NCBI GenBank assembly: GCA_964537685.1
Contig: CAZICM010000060.1
Coordinates: forward strand, 1-57,183
From: CAZICM01 sp964537685
GTDB taxonomy: Bacteria; Myxococcota_A; Polyangia; Polyangiales; Polyangiaceae
Direction of reading: 5' to 3'
Length of the DNA stretch: 57,183 bases
Shown: piece after piece, positions 35,880 to 43,436 of the stretch
How positions within the stretch are numbered: the first letter of the stretch is position 1
Layout of the letters: the number at the start of each line of letters is the position of its first letter
The notes under the pieces: model-generated
Seen by the model: only the letters and a program-made list of their open reading frames with translations
What the model was told of the DNA's origin: nothing
Database searches by the model: none
Position numbers and translations under genes: made by a program

Positions 35880-36518
35880 TTATTCCAAGTGTTTTTTAAT
35901 GGCCTGGACGACTTCGAGACGATCGAAGAGGCGTTCAATATAGTCCAGCCGATCGGTTTCGATGACAATGCTCGGCGATAGGTTGTAGCGCGCATACCAC
36001 TCTTCATATAAGTGTTCGAGCGACTTTAAATAGGCCCGGGGCACGCCGCGTTCAAAGCCGCGGCCCCGGTTTTTTATGCGGCGGGACAGCGTTTTAAGCG
36101 GGCAGCGCAGATAAATCATTAAATCGGGCGGGCGGATTTCATCGCGAAGGGCCGCGTACAGGCTTTGGTACGTTTTCCAGTCTCTATCGTCGAGGTAGCC
36201 CAGGCGATGCAAATGAGCCGCGAAGATTTCGGCGTCTTCATAGATGGTTCGGTCTTGAACGATGGGGCGCGGATCTTCCGAGGCGAGGCGCAGGATATTT
36301 CTGTGAATTTGAAAGCGCCGGACGAGAAAAAAGAGCTGAGAGTTCATCGCCCAGCGTTTCATATCGCCGTAGAAGTCGGCCAGATAAGGGTTTTCTTCGT
36401 TGGGCTCGAAGAAAGGAATCATTCCAAATTGCTGGCGCAGCCATTCGACGAGGCTTGATTTACCGGCGCCCATATTGCCGGCGACGGCGAGGATGCGGGG
36501 CCGGCTGGGTGCGCTCAA
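35880..36518 (-). CDS. Deoxynucleoside kinase (dCK/dGK family)
   Basis: The 212-residue enzyme phosphorylates deoxynucleosides for salvage. It has a P-loop GNMGAGKSS (14-22), EPNEENPYL as substrate-site residues, the family DRS-type motif DRTIYEDAEIFA, and the lid RRIKNRGRGFE. Length and motifs match bacterial dAK/dGK-like enzymes; base preference cannot be read from the sequence. Its ATG overlaps the stop of the upstream KWLAP-repeat lipoprotein gene (36515-36518, ATGA), an odd operon partner for a cytoplasmic salvage enzyme. Confidence 0.92.
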   Translation of the reverse strand: MSAPSRPRILAVAGNMGAGKSSLVEWLRQQFGMIPFFEPNEENPYLADFYGDMKRWAMNSQLFFLVRRFQIHRNILRLASEDPRPIVQDRTIYEDAEIFAAHLHRLGYLDDRDWKTYQSLYAALRDEIRPPDLMIYLRCPLKTLSRRIKNRGRGFERGVPRAYLKSLEHLYEEWYARYNLSPSIVIETDRLDYIERLFDRLEVVQAIKKHLE

Positions 36519-37195
36519 GGGCGATTTCCTTTGGGGCAGGGGATTCGGTTTAAGGTGCAGATATTGGTTCGTTCGCAGGTGGCGGTGTAGCGGATGCCTT
36601 CGCTGCAGGCGGTGTGGTGCAGGGCGTTTGGGGCGCTGGATTTAAAGAAGACGGGATGAGGGCGGGGTTCTAAGAGGATTCCGCAATCGAAATCGCCTTC
36701 GCAGGGGATGGGTTGGATGCCGAGCTGGGCGCAGCGCTTCTGTTCGCAATAACAGATGATGCCTTGGTCTTTGAGGGGAGGCTGATGATTAAAGCTGGGG
36801 TGGGGGCCGCATTGTTTTGTTTCGGGATCAAAGCCGCAATCGTTGTCGGCCTTGCAGCTTTGGGGGTCGGCGGGGGAAGCCGTTTGAGTGGCGATGAGGG
36901 TATCGGAGAAGGGTGCCAGCCACTTCCCGGGGAGGGTGGGGAGGGTGCCAGCCACTTCTCCAGCCACTTCTCCAGCCACTTCTCCAGGCGAGGGTGCCAG
37001 CCACTTCTGCTCTTGTTGCGGAGCAGGTGCCGGAGCAGGTGCCAACCACTTCCCGGGGAGGGTGCCAGCCACTTCTCCGGGCGAGGGTGCCAGCCACTTC
37101 GGCTCGGGGCTGGGCGAACAGCCGAGGCACACCGACATCAGCGCGAAGGTAGGGCGCAGTGCCTGAAGCCATGGGAGAGCGGCGCGGATGCTCAT
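36515..37195 (-). CDS. Cys-rich lipoprotein with KWLAP/GEVAGTLP repeats
   Basis: The protein has 226 residues and no known family. The signal peptide ends in SVCLGC (C26). Residues ~30-95 are built from short repeats (KWLAPSPGEVAGTLPG, KWLAPAPAPAP, GEVAGEVAGEVAG), which are the translation of the repeated DNA word at 36912-37100. Residues ~110-226 hold twelve or so Cys in patterns such as CKADNDCGFD, ICYCEQKRC and CEGDFDCG, probably a disulfide-bonded outer domain. It lies 9 bp after the barrel protein gene and overlaps the kinase start by 4 bp. Because the repeat occupies exactly the linker between lipid anchor and folded domain, it may have been inserted without harm. Confidence 0.65.
   Translation of the reverse strand: MSIRAALPWLQALRPTFALMSVCLGCSPSPEPKWLAPSPGEVAGTLPGKWLAPAPAPAPQQEQKWLAPSPGEVAGEVAGEVAGTLPTLPGKWLAPFSDTLIATQTASPADPQSCKADNDCGFDPETKQCGPHPSFNHQPPLKDQGIICYCEQKRCAQLGIQPIPCEGDFDCGILLEPRPHPVFFKSSAPNALHHTACSEGIRYTATCERTNICTLNRIPCPKGNRP
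36912..37100. repeat. Cluster of six GGTGCCAGCCACTTC-type 15-mers plus partial copies
   Basis: Copies begin at 36912, 36945, 36993, 37038 (one base different), 37061 and 37086, all in the same orientation, with shorter AGCCACTTC echoes at 36962 and 36974. Spacing is irregular, so this is not a simple tandem array or a CRISPR. On the coding (minus) strand the word reads GAAGTGGCTGGCACC. It resembles the abundant short REP-like words seen near RAYT transposases in other bacteria, though no transposase is present here. Confidence 0.85.
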
Positions 37196-37204
37196 GGATC
37201 GGAT

Positions 37205-37969
37205 TTAGAGCAAGAGCGATAGACCAATTGTCTGCGTAAAGGAAGCGTCGAGCAGGGGGAGGGCGGGGATATGCAGGATTTGGCCTGAACCATCGATAAT
37301 CTGCGTATCGTGGGTGGCCGTGCCTTCTTGGCCAAAGGGGAAAGCGGCCGAGATTTCGAGGCGGAGGGCGAGCCAGCGGGGGATGAGGGTGATATGGGTA
37401 CCCAATCCGATGGGAATTTCGCCGAAACTGGCGCTACGTTCGCGGACGGCGACAAGCGGGGCGTTATTGGCGGGCTGGACGCTCATACGGCCGAACTCGA
37501 GGCGGCCCCAGCCAATACCGCCGCAGACAAAAGGGCTGATATAGGCGGTGAGGGGAAGGGTTGGGCAGAGACGGGCGCCGAACGAATACGAGGCGAAGTC
37601 TTGGGGTTCGGTGATATGGGCGCCTGTCAGGCCGAGGGCGCCTGGGGGCAGGTCGAGGTTATGGCGGGCGCTATGGAGGTAGGCATTGAAGCGCAGGTAA
37701 TCGCTAAAGAGGCGCCAATCGATATGGACGGCGACACCTGGGGCGGGTTCGAAGCGGGTGGGGCTGGGCGAGCCATCGAGGGTATGGGAGGCGAAGCGGG
37801 AGATAAAGGCGAAGGAGGCGCCGACATCGGCATGATGTTGCCAGGGCGTGGAGGCTGTGGGTTGTTCGGGGAGGGGAGGGGGACGTTTGGGTGAATCGGC
37901 GGCGGCGCTGAAGGTGAAGGCGCTAAAGAAGAGAAGGGCGGCGGTAAGAGAGAGGGCGCGGGGGTTCAA
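37205..37969 (-). CDS. Predicted outer-membrane beta-barrel protein
   Basis: The 254-residue protein has a signal peptide (ALSLTAALLFFSAFTFSAAA) and then alternating amphipathic strands with Gly and aromatic residues (VGASFAFISRF, VAVHIDWRLF, YISPFVCGGIGWGRLEFG, FGEIPIGLGTHITLI), ending in TIGLSLLL, which fits a C-terminal barrel strand. No family name could be assigned. The only start near the signal peptide is a TTG at 37969 without a clear ribosome-binding site, so the first residues are uncertain. It is followed 9 bp later by the KWLAP-repeat lipoprotein gene. Confidence 0.7.
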   Translation of the reverse strand: MNPRALSLTAALLFFSAFTFSAAADSPKRPPPLPEQPTASTPWQHHADVGASFAFISRFASHTLDGSPSPTRFEPAPGVAVHIDWRLFSDYLRFNAYLHSARHNLDLPPGALGLTGAHITEPQDFASYSFGARLCPTLPLTAYISPFVCGGIGWGRLEFGRMSVQPANNAPLVAVRERSASFGEIPIGLGTHITLIPRWLALRLEISAAFPFGQEGTATHDTQIIDGSGQILHIPALPLLDASFTQTIGLSLLL

Positions 37970-38335
37970 AGGGATAAGGCGTTTATAGCCGGGATTTGGG
38001 TTTTGGTTTTGTTTTTTTGGAGGGGATAGAGAGAGGTGCCGGGCCCTTTAGCCTTCCACGGCAATCGCAAGGACGAGCTCCCCCACTGAGGCGAGGCTTG
38101 CGGCCTCAGAAAATCCAAACTCCCCGGCCGAGTTGGCCTGCCTGGCTTCGGCCAATCCGGGCTCCTGGGCGGAGTTGAGTTTAGCGAAGGCCGAGAGGGA
38201 TCTCTAGGCTGGGGAGAGGCATGTATAGATATTCGAGAGAGGCATGTGAGCAGGGGAGTGAGCAAGATTGGCTTCCGGGAAGGGCGGGTGGGCTGAGGAG
38301 GAGACGATGGCGGCAAGCGAGAGGGCGGCAAACGC
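37970..38335. other. Intergenic region with a possible gene remnant on the minus strand
   Basis: This 366-base stretch has no credible complete gene. On the minus strand, 38203-38048 is a stop-to-stop frame of 51 residues with no ATG that nevertheless reads like protein (SAFAKLNSAQEPGLAEARQ, then FSEAASLASVGELVLAIAVEG). It could be the tail of a decayed gene. The overlapping Pro-rich frame shifted by one base looks like its shadow. An inverted repeat (TTGGCC at 38133, GGCCAA at 38150) lies inside. Confidence 0.3.
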
Positions 38336-39079
38336 CTACGGAACAGGCTTATCCTTGGCCTCTCCCGTTTCGGCGAGAGGAGCATCATCGGGCTCATCCA
38401 CGGGCGGCGCCACGACCTTGGCCCCTGAAGGCACCCGGAGATCATAAAAATAACGCTCCAATTCAATGGGCTTGCCCGCCTGCCTAAGCACGACCTCCAC
38501 CAAGCGCTTGGCATTGAGATAGGTCTTGTTCCATTGGACCCGGGCCTGTTCCAATTCGGGGGTGGTATCGCCTTTATCATCGAGCGCGCCTTGGGCCTGG
38601 GCTATAGGCCCGGCAAGGGCGCTGTATGCGGCTTGGATGCGGGTTTTCCAGGTGTCTGCATGTTCGACGGTGCAGGCTGGGTCTGAGAGCAGGCCATGAA
38701 TACGGTTGAGGGCGGCGGCGACGGAGGACGGTTTTCGGTTGACGCTTTCGAGTGTACCTGTTGGGGGAAAGAACTGGCGAAGGTCGATGGTATTGGGAGC
38801 ATGGGATTTGAGGTGGGCGCGAAAGCGGCGGAGCGCATTCATACCATCGGAGAGGGCTTCTTTGCGAAGGGAAGCGCCGACGAAGTGGGAAGCGGTTGAC
38901 TGTTGGCTTTGATATTTAGCGGCGGAGACGGCGTCTTTATGGGCATTGAGAGTATTGGTGATAAAGACGAGGGCGGAGTCGAGCTCCGGGACGGCGCCCA
39001 CGAGTTTGTTGAGGATGCGGGCGGTGGAGTAATCGGTGTAGATGATGACTTCGGTATTGTCGATGTAGCTATCTGCCAT
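38336..39079 (-). CDS. Hypothetical protein, soluble, mainly helical
   Basis: This is a 247-residue protein with no family I recognise. It starts MADSYIDNTEVIIYTDYSTARILNKLVG; the body is predominantly helical with heptad-like stretches (VFITNTLNAHKDAVSAAKYQSQQ, ELEQARVQWNKTYLNAKRLVEVVLRQAG) and the C-terminal ~35 residues are acidic and Pro-rich. There is no signal peptide or membrane helix, so it is cytoplasmic. It has its own promoter candidate at 39154-39182, so it may be expressed independently of the NTPase/iSTAND pair that lies upstream on the same strand (125 bp from that pair's stop). Confidence 0.7.
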   Translation of the reverse strand: MADSYIDNTEVIIYTDYSTARILNKLVGAVPELDSALVFITNTLNAHKDAVSAAKYQSQQSTASHFVGASLRKEALSDGMNALRRFRAHLKSHAPNTIDLRQFFPPTGTLESVNRKPSSVAAALNRIHGLLSDPACTVEHADTWKTRIQAAYSALAGPIAQAQGALDDKGDTTPELEQARVQWNKTYLNAKRLVEVVLRQAGKPIELERYFYDLRVPSGAKVVAPPVDEPDDAPLAETGEAKDKPVP

Positions 39080-39153
39080 GGTGAAGGTGGTGTACCATGG
39101 TTGTGAGGGGCGGGGAAGAGGAATTTAAGGAGGTTTTGAGGTGTGGATTGGGC

Positions 39154-39182
39154 GCATTAATCGAGGATGGGGCGGGTGTCAA
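39154..39182 (-). promoter_or_regulatory. Sigma-70-like promoter candidate for the hypothetical gene at 38336
   Basis: On the minus strand TTGACA (39182-39177) is followed after 17 bases by TAATGC (39159-39154), about 75 bases before the ATG at 39079. The -35 box is a perfect consensus. It shares the TAATG-type -10 with the candidate before the ABC1 kinase gene. Confidence 0.5.
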
Positions 39183-39203
39183 TAGGAAAAAAGCAGCAAG
39201 GTT

Positions 39204-40190
39204 TTAGCCGGGCTTGGAGCGGCCTTGGACAGTATGGAGCAGGCGTTCGGCATGTTCTCTTTCTGGAGAGCCGGGTGCCAATCGGGAGAGCGCGTCGTTT
39301 AGATGCCGCTCCGCGGATTGAAATTCTCCTTGGACCATTTCGCGCATGCCCAGCATAACAAGACATAAAGCCGCCAAGTCATTGAGCTTGAATTCCTCGG
39401 CAAGAAGAAGAGCTTCTTGGGCGAACCGAAGCGCTTGGGGGTGCTTGGCTTCCAAAATGGCCAGCCTGTAAAGCATCTCGGCTCGCAAATCCCCTTCCAG
39501 TTCGATCCATAGAGGATGGCTTTCTTTCGCCCCGGGATGCCGAAGCTTAAATGTCTCCAATCGATCCTCGGCGATATCCATCTGGCCATTCGTAAAGGCG
39601 TTCATGGCTTGGATAAGCAGCTCATCGGGCGCCCACTGTGCGAGCACCGCTTTTTGTGCGGCCGGCAAATGATCGCCCAAGGGCTTCCACTCCAGGGCCA
39701 GCCGAGGCACTTCAATCCTCTCCAATCCCCCGCTATCCCCCAGCCACAACCCCACAAAATCACAAAAATCCGGCGCCCTCTGTTGCAACTCCAGCACCGC
39801 CGCCGGATGCGTGATCAATACCCATGGAATCCCAAAATCCCGGGCCAGCTCATCCCGCTCCACGTTGAGCTGCGCGCATGCTCTCTCCCGCTCCGCCGCA
39901 TCCTCCAACCCCGTCACAATCAACAGCGGCACCTCCCCAGCCTTCTCTCCCCCACACGCCGCCTCGATCTGCCCCCGCATCCAATCCCCTTCCTCCAAAT
40001 GCGCAACCTTTGCCCCAGGCACCCGCTCAAGCGTCCACGCCACAAGCGCCTTGCGCTCTTCAGGATGCCTTCGCTCAATCAGCGCCAACTTAAAACCGCC
40101 CCCAAGCGACCAATCCAAAAATCGCTCGTAGGCCAGCGCGTCTTCAGGCAGAAGATAAGGCGCTTTCGCTTTCTCTGACGGCTCGCTCAA
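39204..40190 (-). CDS. iSTAND-like domain plus C-terminal TPR protein (NTPase partner)
   Basis: The protein has 328 residues. The N-terminal ~150 residues resemble a P-loop NTPase fold with the catalytic motifs gone: FKLALIERRHPEERKALVAWTLE where Walker A should be, and PLLIVTGLED where Walker B should be. Then come LNVERDELARDFGIPWVLITHP and QQRAPDFCDFVGLWL, which match the LNxxRDxL and APDFWxxR words of inactivated-STAND (iSTAND) domains known from bacterial conflict proteins. The C-terminal half (about 185-320) is TPR-like (ALRFAQEALLLAEEFKLNDLAALCLVMLG). The start is uncertain: TTG at 40190 has GGAGA 9 bases upstream, and a TTG at 40211 is also possible. Its start lies inside the upstream NTPase gene (47 bp overlap), so the two are coupled and probably form a complex. 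Confidence 0.68.
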   Translation of the reverse strand: MSEPSEKAKAPYLLPEDALAYERFLDWSLGGGFKLALIERRHPEERKALVAWTLERVPGAKVAHLEEGDWMRGQIEAACGGEKAGEVPLLIVTGLEDAAERERACAQLNVERDELARDFGIPWVLITHPAAVLELQQRAPDFCDFVGLWLGDSGGLERIEVPRLALEWKPLGDHLPAAQKAVLAQWAPDELLIQAMNAFTNGQMDIAEDRLETFKLRHPGAKESHPLWIELEGDLRAEMLYRLAILEAKHPQALRFAQEALLLAEEFKLNDLAALCLVMLGMREMVQGEFQSAERHLNDALSRLAPGSPEREHAERLLHTVQGRSKPG

Positions 40191-41487
40191 ATTCAGGAAT
40201 CTCCGCGACAAGGGGATGTATATCGTACCAGCCTTCGCCGTTATATTTAAAGGCCAGCCGGTGAAACAAAATATCCATGCACTTTTGATCGCTCGATATC
40301 TGCTTCTCCCTCGATAAGCGAACCAGCTCGTTTATCCAGCCATTGGCATTGATTAAATCCCGCATCCGCTGCTTGCGCTTTCCAATGGCGCGCTCCACAT
40401 CCGATAGCCGGATTTCATCGCCCGCCGCCGCAAAGGCCGATTGAGAGACCAAATCCAAGAGCTCGCGGATCGCTCCTCCGCTCGCCGCAATTAACCGATC
40501 CCTCGTTTCTTTTCCTTTGATCATCGCATCGAGGCGAATGCGCAGCGCCAGAGCCTTCTCCATCAAATCTCGTCCAGGCCCATCAAACTCCCTATACCCT
40601 TGCTCCGGCTTCCGAAGCCGCACGGTATAGAGCAAATGGCAAGTGTAAATGCTATCGAGCTGAGCGGATTTGGGCCTAAACATTAGGCTGATCGGCGGCG
40701 TTAGTAACAGATTGGCGCGCAGGGATTGAATGCGATCGGCCCCTGCCACCAAAAGCTGATCGATCACATCGGGATTGTAGCGATCGAGATTATCGATGAT
40801 GATGAGCAGGGATTTAGATTGGAGTTGTTGATTGGCCGCGTCCAGAAGCTCGTTCACGCTTTCAAGCAATGTACCGGGAAACTTTTTTAGCACTTGCTTG
40901 ACTTCGGTGCGGTGATCGCTGTCGTGTTTAAACAGCGCTTTCACCGATCCAAAGATTTTCGCGAGCAGAGGGATATTGACATTCATTTCAAGGCCCGCGG
41001 CCGCCTCAATACTATAGCTCTGACCCCATTTGGTGGTTTTGATCACCTGCTCAAACCATTTGTAAATTCTATCGAGCAAGTCCTGGGGAAGAGGGGTTTG
41101 GTTTTCCTCCATCGCCTTAATAATGGAGATGGCCATGTTCAGAAGCAGATCTTCGGCCTCAATCTTAAAAGGATCCATCTCGACAGTGGCCGCGAGATAG
41201 ACAGGAAAATAATCCTGTTGAATTCGATCCAGCAGCCTAAAGATCTCGGTGGATTTGCCGGCTCCCCGGTGGCTGATGAGCGCGGCATGCACATATTGAT
41301 TGGGCCTTCGCCAAAGAAGGGACTTTTCAAGCTCGGTCATCGCTTCATCGCCGCGCGCGTCCCTAAAATCCTGCCACCTCGGATCGTTGCTTTGAAGAGG
41401 TGTGTCTTCATCACAATTGCGGGTGATGTCGCGGAGCGTGGCTGCGGGTTCTATTTCGATGGGCGCGCTTTTTACAAGCTGATGCAT
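40144..41487 (-). CDS. P-loop NTPase of STAND/KAP-like type
   Basis: The 447-residue protein has Walker A SHRGAGKST (72-80) and an extended Walker B SLLIIIDNLDRY (226-237) of the STAND/KAP-like kind. ~50 N-terminal residues precede the NTPase core, and a winged-helix-like end follows (GGAIRELLDLVSQSAF, SDVERAIGKRKQRMRDLI). No membrane segment or recognisable effector domain is visible. The start is uncertain: ATGs at 41511 and 41487 and a GTG at 41598 are all in frame; 41487 leaves room for a divergent promoter. It overlaps the iSTAND/TPR gene. An NTPase switch coupled to an inactive-NTPase adaptor is the layout seen in NTP-dependent conflict and signalling systems; function here is inferred. 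Confidence 0.8.
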   Translation of the reverse strand: MHQLVKSAPIEIEPAATLRDITRNCDEDTPLQSNDPRWQDFRDARGDEAMTELEKSLLWRRPNQYVHAALISHRGAGKSTEIFRLLDRIQQDYFPVYLAATVEMDPFKIEAEDLLLNMAISIIKAMEENQTPLPQDLLDRIYKWFEQVIKTTKWGQSYSIEAAAGLEMNVNIPLLAKIFGSVKALFKHDSDHRTEVKQVLKKFPGTLLESVNELLDAANQQLQSKSLLIIIDNLDRYNPDVIDQLLVAGADRIQSLRANLLLTPPISLMFRPKSAQLDSIYTCHLLYTVRLRKPEQGYREFDGPGRDLMEKALALRIRLDAMIKGKETRDRLIAASGGAIRELLDLVSQSAFAAAGDEIRLSDVERAIGKRKQRMRDLINANGWINELVRLSREKQISSDQKCMDILFHRLAFKYNGEGWYDIHPLVAEIPEFERAVRESESALSSA

Positions 41488-41609
41488 GGATGCGCGGCCA
41501 CTGTGGCACATGCGCTTATTAAAGGGCAAGTCCCCTGGTAAGAAAACCTTTTCGCCACCCCATTTTTTATTGGCCTTCGCCCAAAACCTAGGGCACACTC
41601 TGCCCCGTT
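41488..41609. promoter_or_regulatory. Divergent control region between NTPase and DUF4920 lipoprotein genes
   Basis: This 122-base region should hold both promoters. On the plus strand TTTATT and TAGGGC are 17 bases apart (41558-41586), a weak candidate for the lipoprotein gene. No clear boxes were seen for the NTPase. Confidence 0.3.
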
Positions 41610-42176
41610 ATGCGATTGAACCTCAATATCAAGTCCAAATCTCAATTCATTTCTATCGTTTCCTCCGCCCTGCTTGCCTTGTCGCTGTGTGCCTGCGCAC
41701 AGAAACAAGAAGCTTCGCCCACCGCGACCAAGCCGACGGATGATACCGCTTCACCCAAATCGGTGAGCGCCGATGCGCTTAAACCCCTCGATAAAAAGCA
41801 ATTCGGCGCCGCTATCACCGACACCAATAAAACAGCCCTCGCTTCCGTCCTCGCCGAGCCGGCTAAATTTACCAATCAAACCGTGAGCACCGAAGGCAAA
41901 GTCGTCGCCGTCTGTAAATCCATGGGTTGCTGGATGGAAATCGCCGATGACAGCGGCCAGGCTCATATCAAGATGGCCGGTCATAGCTTTTTTATTCCGC
42001 GCGAGGCCAATGGCCACAGGGCGCGGGTTCAAGGCAAGGTGATCGCCGCGGGCGCCGGCGAGGCTATGTGCGGCGAAGAGGCCAAAGGCGACAATTGCAG
42101 GGAAAATGCCGCAAAAGAAACAGGAAAGGTCGCCAAGGTCGAGATTGAAGCGACAGGCGTTGAGTTCCTGGATTAA
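41610..42176 (+). CDS. DUF4920-domain lipoprotein
   Basis: The 188-residue protein has a lipobox signal (LLALSLCACAQ, C29), a Thr/Ser/Pro-rich linker and a C-terminal OB-fold-like domain with the DUF4920 signature: VSTEGKVVAVCKSMGCWMEIADDSGQAHIKM. The paired Cys (VCKSMGCW) is conserved in this family and could bind metal or form a disulfide. Two further Cys follow (MCGEEAKGDNC). It is the first gene of a probable two-gene unit with the VWA lipoprotein 9 bp downstream. The role is unknown. Confidence 0.8.
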   Translation: MRLNLNIKSKSQFISIVSSALLALSLCACAQKQEASPTATKPTDDTASPKSVSADALKPLDKKQFGAAITDTNKTALASVLAEPAKFTNQTVSTEGKVVAVCKSMGCWMEIADDSGQAHIKMAGHSFFIPREANGHRARVQGKVIAAGAGEAMCGEEAKGDNCRENAAKETGKVAKVEIEATGVEFLD

Positions 42177-42185
42177 TATGGCTTT

Positions 42186-43430
42186 ATGCGCGGCGGTGCG
42201 ATCTTTTATCTGTCTCATCGCGTTCTCTTTCAATTAGGCGCCGGACTTCTCTTGCTGGGAATGTCCGGCGCGCTGGGGGCCGCCTGCGCAATCGCTAATC
42301 CAGGAAGCGAACAGCTTTCCAATCAGATTCCATGCAAGGCGGCCGTGGATTGTCCCGGCCGCTTTGTGTGTTTGGAGAAGGTGTGCGCGGTGTGCTCATG
42401 CCCAGATGGGCAGTCGTGTATCGCCGATACAGGTAAATGTGTGAATGGGCCGGGCTGCGTCGCGGATTGTCCGGCAGGCATGTTTTGTAGCGTTTCAGGC
42501 AAGTGTATCAATGAAGGCAGTTGCCACGGGGACGCGGATTGTCAGGGCGGCGGGATCTGCGATACCCAAGTGTATGAATGTGTGTCGGGCGGGCCTTGCT
42601 GGGGTTCGGAGATAAAAACAACGAAATTGAGCCCCAATTTGATGATTATGTTCGACCGTACGGGTTCGACGGCGAATACATTGCCCAATTCGGATACGAC
42701 GCGGCTTGAGGCCGAGACGCTGGCGGCGAAGAAGCTGCTTGCTGATTACGAGGGGCAGGTCCATTTCGGGGCGACTTTGTTTTCGGCGTGTTTGGCGGGA
42801 GGCTGTTCGCCGGGCGCCATATTAAATCCGATTGGTTCATCCATTGCCGATATCGAAGCTTCGATGGATGCGGCCTTTGCGTGTTTGAGCAACAATCCCG
42901 AAACGTCGATTGGCGCGACATTAAAGCAATTTATTGGTTATGCGCCGCTATCGGCGCCGGGCCGCGATAATGCGGTGCTGATGGTGACCGATGGGGAAGA
43001 CAATTGCATGGGAGGTCCTGTGGCGGCGGCTGCCGGGCTTGCGGCGCAGGCGGTGCCGGTGCGGGTCTATGCGATTGGATTGGGTGGGGATGTGAATGTG
43101 ACCGAGCTTCAAAAGATAGCGGAGGCGGCGGGGACGGCGCCTTATTCGCAGGCCAATAGTCAGGTCGAGCTGTATGAGGCGATGAATAAAGTGGTGAAGA
43201 AGCTTGGAAGCTGTGCGTATGGGCTTTCAAAGGCGCCGATGACCAGCGATATTCATGTGTTTTTTAATAACAATCCGGTGGAGATTCCTGCGGATGGGCC
43301 GGATGGCTGGTTTATTGATGCCAATACCAATTCAATAGTATTTAAGGGGAAGACCTGCAACGATGTATTGGCCGGTTATGTGATCGATTTGGATGTGGTG
43401 GACGGCTGTTCGATGCCCACGCAGGGTTAA
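42186..43430 (+). CDS. Cys-rich lipoprotein with C-terminal VWA domain
   Basis: This is a 414-residue protein. An unusual 33-residue signal sequence ends in LGAAC (C34). A Cys-rich domain (about 48-138) has repeated units such as CPGRFVCLEKVC, CPAGMFCSVSGKC and CHGDADCQGGGICD. The VWA domain follows, with a MIDAS-type FDRTGS (D157, T159, S161) and VTDGEDN. The tail contains CNDVLAGYVIDLDVVDGC. It resembles many myxobacterial surface proteins that couple Cys-rich repeats to VWA domains, probably for Ca- or Mg-dependent adhesion (inference). It follows the DUF4920 gene by 9 bp and converges on the TlpA-like gene with a 6-bp gap. Confidence 0.85.
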   Translation: MRGGAIFYLSHRVLFQLGAGLLLLGMSGALGAACAIANPGSEQLSNQIPCKAAVDCPGRFVCLEKVCAVCSCPDGQSCIADTGKCVNGPGCVADCPAGMFCSVSGKCINEGSCHGDADCQGGGICDTQVYECVSGGPCWGSEIKTTKLSPNLMIMFDRTGSTANTLPNSDTTRLEAETLAAKKLLADYEGQVHFGATLFSACLAGGCSPGAILNPIGSSIADIEASMDAAFACLSNNPETSIGATLKQFIGYAPLSAPGRDNAVLMVTDGEDNCMGGPVAAAAGLAAQAVPVRVYAIGLGGDVNVTELQKIAEAAGTAPYSQANSQVELYEAMNKVVKKLGSCAYGLSKAPMTSDIHVFFNNNPVEIPADGPDGWFIDANTNSIVFKGKTCNDVLAGYVIDLDVVDGCSMPTQG

Positions 43431-43436
43431 ATCGGT

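Noticed and set aside
36912..37100. CRISPR array
   Set aside because: Repeat unit is only 15 bases, spacing is irregular, no cas genes, and it is coding sequence.
37966..38580. 204-residue Pro-rich minus-strand frame
   Set aside because: It overlaps the better-supported gene at 38336-39079 in another frame, and its composition is what a shifted reading gives.
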